Shown piece after piece: positions 14,328-20,980 of a stretch of 25,832 nucleotides of DNA. The stretch is taken from positions 1 to 25,832 of IMG/VR virus record IMGVR_UViG_3300022856_000032, one strand, 5' to 3'. The notes below the pieces were generated by a model that worked only from the letters and a program-made list of their open reading frames with translations, ran no database searches and was not told the DNA's origin. The position numbers and the translations under genes were made by a program. The stretch comes from a virus. Within the stretch, counting starts at the first letter, position 1, and each line of letters begins with the position of its first letter.

Positions 14328-15840
14328 AGGGGTCGAGGTCACTACTCTGAATAGTGCCACTCGTGTTGCTTAGTGGCTTCTCGTAGAAACTGTGCTCACT
14401 GATGAGTGCACGTCCAAGGTTCTCAATCATGTGGTCATCTTTGTCGACTGGCTTTTCTTTTCGGTTGCGGTTGTCGCCAGTCTTGCCACGCCACTCATCC
14501 CAACGGTAGTGCTCAAACTCAAATATAGTTCTCTGGCAAGTATTGAAAATATAGAGCTCTGGTGGTCTCTGCATGTGCCCATTGATGATGTGGTGGTTCA
14601 ATGCCGTCTCAATCCTCTTATCACTGGCAGTACGTTGTTTTGGAGCAGGTAGGTAGGTAATACCCTCCGCACTCAACTGCTCGTCGAGGTTCTTATCATT
14701 GGAGCTGTGGTGTTGGTCTTTATTGAAAATCCAAGGATCAGCCCATCTACCACCAATACGATACTGGGTTGCCTTACTCTTGATTTTGGCTGCTAGGTCG
14801 GGTACATCGTCTGGTTGGTACCAAAGCTCATCTATGACGAACTTGTTGCCCTTACGGTCTACAGCGAGCCACAGTGCTGCATCTGGGTTACGTGGGTGAG
14901 GGTCGAGATACTCGTACACTACAAAATCCCTGTCGTTGATATTGAAAGGTGGGATGACGTGTATTTTTCTATCAAACTTTTTATACACAAGACCAATTAA
15001 GTGAGCAAACTTTCCATAGGCTCGTGCCTGCATTTCATCCTCTGGGTACTCCGCCACCATTCGGGCGATGTCCTCATGAGCGAGATGACCACGTACTCCG
15101 TGTTCTTTACAGGCACTCTCCACGTCTGCAGTTACATGATAAACACTACGTATTATTTTAACAGGCTCCTCGCCCTCACGTAGTACAACCTCGACCTCAA
15201 CCTCCCCCTTTGCAAACATGTCATACAAGTGAGCAGAGCCAGAAATTGGTGTGGCTGTAATGATTATTACACCACCTCGTCGCATACGAGCGATGGTAGC
15301 CTTGAGGATTGCATCTGGTGGCGGTTCATCAAACCATGCCCAGCCCAGTGTCACACCCTCAAACTCTGATGCGTCCTGCTGATATGTCATGATGTCGAAC
15401 TCCCAGCCAGTCTTGGTTTGCCACTTGCTCTCGTAGTGCTTGCCACCCTTTGAGGTTTTGTATTCACCTCTAGGAAACCAGAACTTGAGCTCATTCACCA
15501 CGTTCTTATCTACCAGAGCAGAGTCAGTGGTGATACGTCCACGCTTGAGGTATGGGAAGTCATTGAAAATACCACTGTCAAACCACTTGTTGGTACTTGG
15601 AAACATCATATTTGCCAGCATGTTTACTGCAGCAGCAGTCTTGCCTACACCGTTGGCAGCACTCAAAAACAAAATGAAATAGTCGTTACTCGCAAAGGCA
15701 TTGATATAATCCTCCACTACACCATTTGGCTCATAGTAGAGATACTTTTTATCACGCATGCGTATGAACTCCTCCTGCTCCATAGCCTTGAGACGTTGTG
15801 CTTTCAGTGCTTTTTCTTCTTCTTGAGTGAGTTCATCCAT
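14320..15840 (-). CDS. terL: Terminase large subunit (ATPase plus nuclease)
   Basis: 506 residues, normal for TerL. The ATPase part shows Walker A SAANGVGKT (60-68), Walker B WAWFDE (168-172 region) and the coupling motif TATP (195-198). The RNase H-like nuclease part shows a first Asp in EYLDPHP (D313), an Asp in FVIDELW, ADP near 367-369 and the late DKDDHMIENLGR (467-477). It translocates DNA into the prohead through the portal and cuts the concatemer. It is preceded by a small membrane protein gene and followed, with an 8-bp overlap, by the methyltransferase-like gene. The small subunit is encoded about 2.6 kb upstream, separated by several unrelated genes, which is an uncommon spacing. 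Confidence 0.9.
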   Translation of the reverse strand: MDELTQEEEKALKAQRLKAMEQEEFIRMRDKKYLYYEPNGVVEDYINAFASNDYFILFLSAANGVGKTAAAVNMLANMMFPSTNKWFDSGIFNDFPYLKRGRITTDSALVDKNVVNELKFWFPRGEYKTSKGGKHYESKWQTKTGWEFDIMTYQQDASEFEGVTLGWAWFDEPPPDAILKATIARMRRGGVIIITATPISGSAHLYDMFAKGEVEVEVVLREGEEPVKIIRSVYHVTADVESACKEHGVRGHLAHEDIARMVAEYPEDEMQARAYGKFAHLIGLVYKKFDRKIHVIPPFNINDRDFVVYEYLDPHPRNPDAALWLAVDRKGNKFVIDELWYQPDDVPDLAAKIKSKATQYRIGGRWADPWIFNKDQHHSSNDKNLDEQLSAEGITYLPAPKQRTASDKRIETALNHHIINGHMQRPPELYIFNTCQRTIFEFEHYRWDEWRGKTGDNRNRKEKPVDKDDHMIENLGRALISEHSFYEKPLSNTSGTIQSSDLDPYA

Positions 15841-15846
15841 AGTGTT

Positions 15847-16014
15847 TTAGTTACCACTCATGTCATTGCCCCAGTCTGGGTACACGAGTGGCAGTGGCTG
15901 GTTAGCCTCCTGTATCACTTCTATTGCTTCGTGTCCTAGAGAAACGAGCTTGGCACCCAATATAAAGATTGCCAGTATCAATATCAGTAGAACTACTTTT
16001 GTATTTCTATTCAT
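15847..16014 (-). CDS. Small single-span membrane or secreted protein (55 aa)
   Basis: Reads MNRNTKVVLLILILAIFILG, then AKLVSLGHEAIEVIQEANQP and LPLVYPDWGNDMSGN. Residues about 6-20 form a hydrophobic helix preceded by positive charges, so it is either a type II anchor or a signal peptide; there is no lipobox Cys. ATG at 16014 overlaps the YopX-family stop by 8 bp (ATGAATAG), the same junction type as elsewhere. Without this gene there would be an unexplained gap of 166 bp. Function unknown; envelope association is inferred from the hydrophobic segment. Confidence 0.65.
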   Translation of the reverse strand: MNRNTKVVLLILILAIFILGAKLVSLGHEAIEVIQEANQPLPLVYPDWGNDMSGN

Positions 16015-16417
16015 CTTTCAATAAATGTTTATGCTGGTAAACGTCACCAATCACGACTGAATTGGTAACTTGGAACTGCCCGAGTCCCATTGGGTTGTTC
16101 TTCAAGTTGATGAACCACTTGCCACCCTTGGTATCCCAGTTCATCACTCCACGCTTTTTAACGTACGACACCATACCTCCAAAGTCTAGTGGTAGGTCAC
16201 ACTCAATGATGTCGCCCTCCCATATCATGAGACCATCTCGTGACCTCATGCCAGTGTCGTACATTGGGATGCACTGGTCGAGCTTAAAGAATTGCTTGCC
16301 GTCAAACTGTATGGGGTAGCCATCCATCGCAACGAAAACACCTTTATCATTTCCTTGCTTGGGATATATCATCTGCTTTGCGTTCCTATCGTATATGCGG
16401 ATGGCTCTAGGTATCAT
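16007..16417 (-). CDS. YopX family protein (136 aa)
   Basis: The family signature is visible in order: an N-terminal IRIYDRNAKQMIYP (like FRAWDK..K.M), a central CIPMYDTGMRSRDGLMIWEG then DIIECD (like LMQ.TGL.D.NG..IYEGDI), and the C-terminal SVVIGDVYQHKHLL (like .VIGNIYENPELL). YopX-domain proteins are common in temperate and virulent phage genomes; their role is not established. Length is normal. It sits between the deformylase-like gene and the small membrane protein. Confidence 0.8.
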   Translation of the reverse strand: MIPRAIRIYDRNAKQMIYPKQGNDKGVFVAMDGYPIQFDGKQFFKLDQCIPMYDTGMRSRDGLMIWEGDIIECDLPLDFGGMVSYVKKRGVMNWDTKGGKWFINLKNNPMGLGQFQVTNSVVIGDVYQHKHLLKDE

Positions 16418-16449
16418 GATAATGTTTTTATTATTCCAAACTTTTTACT

Positions 16450-17112
16450 TTACTTGATTTCATGAAATATGTTTTTACCCTCAAAATGTAGTGCCTCGTG
16501 CTGTAAGACGTGTGCTTTCAGTCCCTCGACCCAACCCTCGAAAGTTGCCACTCTCTCGCCTAGGAGCCCCTTTTTGAGATACTGATAGCGTACTCTGATG
16601 CCATAGCATCGCTTCACATTCTTAGCTTTCCTGTGACTGAAACTCATGCACCCCTCTGGTACATCAATCATGTTGCTGATTTTCTTATCGACCTGCACGA
16701 TGTCTACCTCCACCTTGGTCTTATTCTTGGGGTCTCTGGTGACCTTACGCTCTGGCACTGCTCTCACGATAGTGGCTGGTGCCTCGAGTATCTCTGCATT
16801 AAAGATTGTTTGAGCCTCAAAGAACGTGTTGTGTAGAGTCTGTTTACCTTTGGGGTCTATTATCTTGGGTGCCACCAACTCTTTCACCACTGTGAACAGC
16901 TTGATTGGGTGGTCGTGATTGACCATCTGGCAGTGAGCCACAGCAAAAGCCTTGTTGTGCTCACCCTCAAAGTGACCATTTTCTTTATCGAGCCACTCAA
17001 TCATTTCACGTGAAACCTCTTTGGCTCCTTTCCACTCGTCCCTTGTTTTGATAGGTAGACTCTTGGCATAAATACCCAGTCCGCTATCGTGTCTGTTTTT
17101 AGTGATTTCCAT
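16450..17112 (-). CDS. Peptide deformylase-like protein
   Basis: 220 residues. The three deformylase motifs appear in order: KAFAVAHCQ (54-62, motif GxGxAAxQ with Gly replaced by Ala but Gln62 kept), EGCMS (153-157, exact EGCxS with the metal ligand Cys155) and QHEALH (204-209, HExxH with metal ligands His205 and His209 and catalytic Glu206). The enzyme class removes the formyl group from N-terminal methionine of new proteins, which implies a host that starts translation with formyl-methionine, so a bacterium. Spacing between motifs 1 and 2 is longer than in typical enzymes because of an insert at about 100-145 with Lys-rich parts. Phage deformylases are known from marine phages. Activity is likely but motif 1 is degenerate. 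Confidence 0.75.
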   Translation of the reverse strand: MEITKNRHDSGLGIYAKSLPIKTRDEWKGAKEVSREMIEWLDKENGHFEGEHNKAFAVAHCQMVNHDHPIKLFTVVKELVAPKIIDPKGKQTLHNTFFEAQTIFNAEILEAPATIVRAVPERKVTRDPKNKTKVEVDIVQVDKKISNMIDVPEGCMSFSHRKAKNVKRCYGIRVRYQYLKKGLLGERVATFEGWVEGLKAHVLQHEALHFEGKNIFHEIK

Positions 17113-17118
17113 ATTGTT

Positions 17119-17140
17119 TATAGGCTATCGATAGCCTATA
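17119..17140. repeat. Perfect 22-bp palindrome made of two 11-mers
   Basis: TATAGGCTATCGATAGCCTATA is its own reverse complement. It consists of ATAGGCTATCG (17120-17130) and ATAGCCTATAC (17131-17141), and lies in the short gap between the gene ending at 17136 and the deformylase-like gene. The TAG stop of the upstream gene lies within it. It is one of five loci carrying this unit. Symmetry and 11-bp period suggest a dimeric DNA-binding protein site on the DNA; it would also form an RNA hairpin. Confidence 0.6.
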
Positions 17141-17357
17141 CGTTGTTTTTATAATTGCGATTGATTCGACTGGCTACTTTCATACGACGAGCTCTCACTC
17201 TGTCCATGAGCGACCAGAGGAAACCCTCAATGACCATTAAGAACCTCATGTGAAAGTAAGCCATACGCCACTTGAGAGAGCCCTTGATGTGCATAGCCAT
17301 CTCTTTGGCATCCTGCATATCCTTTTCCTCCTGTGCCTGTGCTAGTGGGTCTCTCAT
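17136..17357 (-). CDS. Helical hypothetical protein (73 aa)
   Basis: Begins MRDPLAQAQEEKDMQDAKEM and is predicted helical throughout, with an amphipathic, Met/Arg/Phe-rich middle (WRMAYFHMRFLMVIEGFLWS) followed by a basic end (RVRARRMKVASRINRNYKNN). The middle may associate with membranes but is too short and too charged for a clear span. Its ATG at 17357 overlaps the previous gene by 4 bp. No family recognised. Confidence 0.55.
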   Translation of the reverse strand: MRDPLAQAQEEKDMQDAKEMAMHIKGSLKWRMAYFHMRFLMVIEGFLWSLMDRVRARRMKVASRINRNYKNNV

Positions 17358-17923
17358 AGTGTTGTGACTCTTACTGCTCCACTCTTGAGCTCGTGTTCGA
17401 CAATCACAAACTCATCCCTTGGTGCCTCACAACCCTTAACGCCAGTCTGTTTAACCAGAGAGTCGTTGTGGCTCTTTTCAACCGCCTCTGCGAACTTCCT
17501 CACGTTGGCAGCCTTAACGATACGCTCTACGTGGTTATTGGTAGGTTTATGTATGACCACCACTAGCACCATGCGTTCTGCCAGTGCAGGAAATACAACA
17601 TCCTCGATATGAGCCTTGGCTTTACTATCCCCCTCATCTTTTGGGTTCACGTCGAGTCGCTTCACATTGATTTTCACATCCCTACGACCACTGGCGTGCT
17701 GTTTTGTTTCGATAACCTTTTCATCAGCAGTGGTCTCTCTGGTCTCCATGTCGTGCTCACGTGGGTCATAGACAATAAAGCCCTCACCCCTGTAATCCTT
17801 GCCCTCATTGTCACTAGGAAAAGAGATACCGTAGTTGTGGTTTCCAAAATAGTCATCGTACCAAGTGGCGTTCTCCCACTTGCCTGTGACTGGGTGTTTC
17901 GTTTGTTCGTTGTATGTACTCAT
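17354..17923 (-). CDS. Hypothetical protein (189 aa)
   Basis: Begins MSTYNEQTKHPVTGKWENAT, with aromatic and charged segments (YFGNHNYGISFPSDNEGKDY, RGEGFIVYDPREHDMETRET), a beta/helical centre (FPALAERMVLVVVIHKPTNN) and a charged C-terminus (EFVIVEHELKSGAVRVTTL). No family recognised, no membrane segment. ATG at 17923 overlaps the previous stop (ATGA) inside the recurring junction AAAGAAAACCAATCATGA, almost identical to the junction at 21600. This suggests translational coupling. Confidence 0.6.
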   Translation of the reverse strand: MSTYNEQTKHPVTGKWENATWYDDYFGNHNYGISFPSDNEGKDYRGEGFIVYDPREHDMETRETTADEKVIETKQHASGRRDVKINVKRLDVNPKDEGDSKAKAHIEDVVFPALAERMVLVVVIHKPTNNHVERIVKAANVRKFAEAVEKSHNDSLVKQTGVKGCEAPRDEFVIVEHELKSGAVRVTTL

Positions 17924-18153
17924 GATTGGTTTTCTTTAATGATAGTGCGTGCCCACTTGTCGAGTGGCTTGATAGCACTCATCATCTCCTCTTTTGTTGC
18001 CATAATAGGCAACTCTGCAGCGTTGTTGTAGCCACTTCCATTAAGATCAAACGACAGAGTGAGCTTGATGGTCTTATTCTTCTGGTGCTCCTTGATTGAG
18101 TATGTGAGCTCAACTCCCTGCACCAGCTTTGGTTTTATTTCAAATGTTTCCAT
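17920..18153 (-). CDS. Hypothetical protein (77 aa)
   Basis: Begins METFEIKPKLVQGVELTYSI and reads as a small beta-rich domain (KTIKLTLSFDLNGSGYNNA), ending in a helix (MMSAIKPLDKWARTIIKENQ). No family recognised. Its C-terminal Lys-Glu-Asn-Gln-Ser is encoded by the coupling junction that leads into the next gene. Short spacing to the preceding gene indicates the same transcript. Confidence 0.55.
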   Translation of the reverse strand: METFEIKPKLVQGVELTYSIKEHQKNKTIKLTLSFDLNGSGYNNAAELPIMATKEEMMSAIKPLDKWARTIIKENQS

Positions 18154-18158
18154 GGTGA

Positions 18159-18404
18159 TTATTTCTTTACGTAATAGCTTTTAAGTCTCTTGAGTCCATC
18201 AATAACCAACAGAAAATCTGTCTGTGTGACCTTTGAGCCACTCATGGATGCAACCATAGTAGCCAGTCCCTTGAGAGTCAGCCCACTATCGAGCAACTCC
18301 TGCAGGTTCTCATCAATACGAATAATGGATGCTGCCAAGAGCTCTGGTGTCTCTGGGTCTACTGCATCCTTAATAACTTTTATATTGTTCTGACGATTTT
18401 TCAT
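18159..18404 (-). CDS. Helical hypothetical protein (81 aa)
   Basis: Begins MKNRQNNIKVIKDAVDPETP and is mostly helical (LLAASIIRIDENLQELLDSG, MVASMSGSKVTQTDFLLVID), ending KRLKSYYVKK. No family recognised. It lies directly downstream of the small terminase gene in the same orientation and may belong to the packaging block. The leader GCTAAAACAATTATCGCCATG has no Shine-Dalgarno sequence. Confidence 0.55.
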   Translation of the reverse strand: MKNRQNNIKVIKDAVDPETPELLAASIIRIDENLQELLDSGLTLKGLATMVASMSGSKVTQTDFLLVIDGLKRLKSYYVKK

Positions 18405-18433
18405 GGCGATAATTGTTTTAGCTTTTAATATAT

Positions 18434-19075
18434 CTACTTCTTTTGAAAGAAGTCTTGCAGCTTTTTCTTCTCTGCTGCGAGCTCCTCGTCACTCATACCC
18501 TTGATGTCAGAGAACGCATGGACGTGCTCCACAGTGTCACCGGTACGCTTCTTGAGCTTGTTGTACTCCACCACTCCACCCAGTGAGGTACGTAACTCGG
18601 CTTTTTGGGTGATGATGAACTCAAGCTGTTTGTCGACAAAAACATCATTAAGCCCACGACCCTCAAAGATTTGATTGATACGTTCCAACACGTGAGTGTT
18701 TTGCAGCAACTGATGTGCTGCTACCCTACAGGCGTTGTACGTCTTTTGTTTGTGAGCATTGGGGCTCTTTGGGTTTACTTTAGCAACCACCTCAACCTCG
18801 TATGCCTTGATGTAGCTCTGCACACCGTTGCCAAACATCTCATGGTCGCTTACGTAGAGCATACAAAAAGATTCCTGTTGAGGTTTCAGTTTGTTTTTAC
18901 CCTTGGGTGCATCTTTGGGTGTAGTGCCAATAGCAGTTTTATTGTTGTTGTGTTTAGCCTTGATGTGTTTGGTGAGTCCAGCTTTAGTCTTCGCTATAAA
19001 AACGCAATGCAAACACTTAAATGCTTGAGCAGCTTTGGTCTTACTTTTCTTTTGTGGTTTTGGCGATGTTGACAT
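18434..19075 (-). CDS. Terminase small subunit with an N-terminal C2H2 zinc finger
   Basis: 213 residues. Residues 20-41 form a C2H2 finger (FKCLHCVFIAKTKAGLTKHI, then KAKH) with C-x2-C-x12-H-x4-H spacing. From about residue 62 a terminase small-subunit-type domain follows: LKPQQESFCMLYVSDHEMFG (like L..KQ..F...Y), VQSYIKAYEVEVVA (like ..A.I.AGYS), CRVAAHQLLQNTHVLERINQ (like A...A..LL.NP.V...I). This domain recognises the packaging start and loads TerL. The finger shares the string KTKAGLTKH with the C2H2 protein at the right end of the window. A finger fused to TerS may add DNA specificity. The gene overlaps the upstream stop by 35 bp; no later start would keep the finger. Confidence 0.75.
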   Translation of the reverse strand: MSTSPKPQKKSKTKAAQAFKCLHCVFIAKTKAGLTKHIKAKHNNNKTAIGTTPKDAPKGKNKLKPQQESFCMLYVSDHEMFGNGVQSYIKAYEVEVVAKVNPKSPNAHKQKTYNACRVAAHQLLQNTHVLERINQIFEGRGLNDVFVDKQLEFIITQKAELRTSLGGVVEYNKLKKRTGDTVEHVHAFSDIKGMSDEELAAEKKKLQDFFQKK

Positions 19076-19481
19076 AGTTCTTTATATAAGTATACCACTT
19101 TTGTGCGAGCGGTTGCATAAGTTGCATGTGGATAAAACGGATGAATGGTGGCAATGACTCAATGTGCCTCTCATCAGCCATCTCCTGTTTCCTTTTTTTG
19201 TTCTGGTGTCGCTTTGAGAGTTTGAGTGACTGGTGAGCAGCTTTTCTAGCAGTGGCATCTTTCTCTTTCTGTAAGTGGGTAAAATCCATACGCTCATCTT
19301 TACGGTGGTAGTTGTATTTCCAACGTCCTCTGATGTGTTTTTGAAACTCCACTCTGCCACTCGTGTGGAACTTCACGAAAAAACTGCCACGACTGGTGAC
19401 ATCGCAGTGCTCAAGCATGTAATCCCAGACTGCATCCTTGTAGCTTTCTAGTTCTGTGTTCAATTTGGTGTGGTGAGACAT
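19041..19481 (-). CDS. Basic hypothetical protein upstream of the small terminase (146 aa)
   Basis: Begins MSHHTKLNTELESYKDAVWD and has His/Arg/Lys-rich sections (GRWKYNYHRKDERMDFTHLQ, KRHQNKKRKQEMADERHIES), then a helical end (FIRFIHMQLMQPLAQKWYTY). No family recognised. It is the first gene after the tandem 11-mer array, so it may be the first cistron of the packaging block. Its end overlaps the TerS start by 35 bp. Confidence 0.55.
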   Translation of the reverse strand: MSHHTKLNTELESYKDAVWDYMLEHCDVTSRGSFFVKFHTSGRVEFQKHIRGRWKYNYHRKDERMDFTHLQKEKDATARKAAHQSLKLSKRHQNKKRKQEMADERHIESLPPFIRFIHMQLMQPLAQKWYTYIKNYVNIAKTTKEK

Positions 19482-19499
19482 ACGTTAGTGCGAGTTAGC

Positions 19500-19532
19500 A
19501 TAGCCTATCGATACCCTATGGATAGGGTATAC
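19500..19532. promoter_or_regulatory. Three tandem 11-bp units with nested palindromes
   Basis: ATAGCCTATCG, ATACCCTATGG and ATAGGGTATAC follow each other without a gap. They form nested palindromes: ATACCCTAT-GG-ATAGGGTAT (19511-19530) and AGGGTATACCCT overlapping the right end. A further ATAGGGCTAT lies at 19541-19550. The array fills the gap between the ParB-like gene and the gene at 19041-19481. A protein-binding array (operator, iteron or parS-like) is the best reading. Confidence 0.55.
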
Positions 19533-19546
19533 CCTTTGTTATAGGG

Positions 19547-19803
19547 CTATAAATGGTCTTTTGTGGTCTCTGCAGTATGATAGAGTGGTTTGTCGACAAA
19601 CTCCACTAAGAAATCCACGTGGCGATTGGAACACTTGATGTAGTCAAACTCCTCTTTGGTGATCCTAACCACTGGTGCAAAACGCTCTCCCAGTCTCTTG
19701 AGTGCCTCTACCCTGTGGTTCCCATCTGTGATGATGAACTTCTTACCAGTATAGAACGCTGGCAGTGCCAGTCCAAGCTCTCGTGCCCATCCTTAACAGT
19801 CAT
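19547..19803 (-). pseudogene. ParB-like (DGNHR) gene with a one-base frame disruption
   Basis: A frame directly downstream of the exonuclease gene encodes ARELGLALPAFYTGKKFIIT, then DGNHRVEALKRLGERFAPVV and RITKEEFDYIKCSNRHVDFL to TAG at 19547. DGNHR..AL..LG is the hallmark of the ParB/sulfiredoxin-like fold. The frame has no usable start of its own: upstream it runs into the exonuclease TAA. A natural start is ATG at 19803, overlapping the exonuclease by 11 bp (ATGACTGTTAA) and giving MTVKDG; it joins the ParB frame if one base is missing in the GGG at about 19786-19788 or if ribosomes slip by -1 there. Readthrough of the TAA is another possibility. The fold is short (about 85 residues) compared with plasmid ParB proteins. 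Role could be DNA binding or nuclease regulation. Confidence 0.6.
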
Positions 19804-20443
19804 CGTGATTGCACTCGCCATCGCAACAAACGTGGTGGATATACTTATAAAGTGCGTGGGTCAGCTCGACATCTGCCATCGCCCTGTGCTGTACCAAATC
19901 AATTTTGATACCGCACTCCTCAATACAGAGCCCTAGGTTAAACTTCACGCCATAGGCTCTCACGCTCATCACACGCTCTGCAAAGTTCAAAAAGTGCTCT
20001 TTATCCATCTGCACCATATCCAATTTTTTAGCCTTGAAATGCACAGCTGTGTCAAAGGCAGTGAGGTTTAGTAGCCTCCGCACTGTCTCCTTTTGCTCTG
20101 TATCCCACTCAAGTACGTCTGCTGCGTAGTTTACCAAAAAATTGATGTCAAACTTGATACCGTTGTGGGTGATGTTCTTTTCACAACCTTTGAATAGTGG
20201 TAAAAACTCATCGAGACACTCCTTGGGGTCTCTACCCTCTGCATCAATGATGGCTTGGTCGATACCAGTAATCTCTGTGATACGCTCTGGGATTTCAATA
20301 TGGTTATTGATGACCCAGTGTTTCTTTTCAATTTCTCCGTCTTCATAGACTATGTAGCACCCTATCTCGAGTATCTTAGCAGCAGGAGCTACAAAGCCAG
20401 TTGTTTCTAGGTCAAAGACTATATTATATTTTTCCTTACTCAT
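19793..20443 (-). CDS. DnaQ-like DEDDh 3'-5' exonuclease (216 aa)
   Basis: All four catalytic acidic residues and the general-base His are visible: D11 and E13 in FDLETTG (Exo I), D99 in NGIKFD (Exo II), and H186 and D191 in HRAMAD (Exo III, DEDDh type). This class removes nucleotides from 3' ends and serves as proofreading or nucleic-acid trimming enzyme. The C-terminal tail (HHVCCDGECNHDDC) is unusually rich in Cys and His and could bind a metal. It lies in the replication block. ATG at 20443 overlaps the previous gene by 8 bp (ATGAGTAA). Confidence 0.85.
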   Translation of the reverse strand: MSKEKYNIVFDLETTGFVAPAAKILEIGCYIVYEDGEIEKKHWVINNHIEIPERITEITGIDQAIIDAEGRDPKECLDEFLPLFKGCEKNITHNGIKFDINFLVNYAADVLEWDTEQKETVRRLLNLTAFDTAVHFKAKKLDMVQMDKEHFLNFAERVMSVRAYGVKFNLGLCIEECGIKIDLVQHRAMADVELTHALYKYIHHVCCDGECNHDDC

Positions 20444-20660
20444 CAGACTTTTTGATTAAGTCTTGGGTTTGGTCAATGATTTCGTTACATTGTTCGTCTG
20501 TATATCCATCAAGTCTTAGAGCTGCTATAAAACCAAGGTGCAACCACGCCCAGTATTGTCTATCTAGGCTTTGCTCTTTGGTAGACTTAAAGTAAAGGTT
20601 GCTAACATTCATTGTCTCTTGATAAAGTATTTCTGCTAGCTCTTTTGTTGTTTTTTTCAT
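20436..20660 (-). CDS. Helical hypothetical protein (74 aa)
   Basis: Begins MKKTTKELAEILYQETMNVS and is entirely helical (YWAWLHLGFIAALRLDGYTD; EIIDQTQDLIKKSDE). No family recognised. Tight overlaps on both sides (ATGA upstream, 8 bp downstream) place it in the replication operon. It may be a small partner of its neighbours, but nothing specific can be said. Confidence 0.55.
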   Translation of the reverse strand: MKKTTKELAEILYQETMNVSNLYFKSTKEQSLDRQYWAWLHLGFIAALRLDGYTDEQCNEIIDQTQDLIKKSDE

Positions 20661-20980
20661 AATTGTTTTCTTCTGTAAGTTATCTTGATTGGTAATATTG
20701 CCACGTGCTCCCCAGTCTCCTCTCGACCATAGAATATCTCGATGTCTCTCTCACACGAGAGGATGACCTCTTTGATTTCGTGAGTATCTCCATATCTGCC
20801 AGCAGTAGCGATAATGCGTGGCATTTCAAATCTAACCTTGGTCTCACCGTTCTTTTGGTACTCCATTTCTTTAGCGACCAAAGACTCTGTAAACTTCTCA
20901 ATCGTCATATCGTGACCTTTTGCCAGTATCTTGATTGCTGTGTGAGTATCTGGTGATATTGCTATTGTTTTTTTACTCAT
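20657..20980 (-). CDS. Ribbon-helix-helix-like DNA-binding protein (107 aa)
   Basis: Residues 1-45 (MSKKTIAISPDTHTAIKILA, then KGHDMTIEKFTESLVAKEM) have the strand-helix-helix pattern of CopG/Arc-type regulators: a short strand, DTH..IK.LA, a turn and a second helix. The C-terminal half is beta-rich with RIIATAGRYGDTHEIKEVIL and a basic end. Proteins of this type bind palindromic operators as dimers, so this is one candidate reader of the palindromic 11-mer arrays nearby; that link is only inference. The ATG at 20980 overlaps the preceding stop (ATGA). Confidence 0.55.
   Translation of the reverse strand: MSKKTIAISPDTHTAIKILAKGHDMTIEKFTESLVAKEMEYQKNGETKVRFEMPRIIATAGRYGDTHEIKEVILSCERDIEIFYGREETGEHVAILPIKITYRRKQL

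Noticed and set aside
19127-19135. DnaA-box match TGTGGATAA within the 146-aa gene
   Set aside because: One of three TTATNCACA matches in the window; about one is expected by chance and this one lies in coding DNA without repeats.
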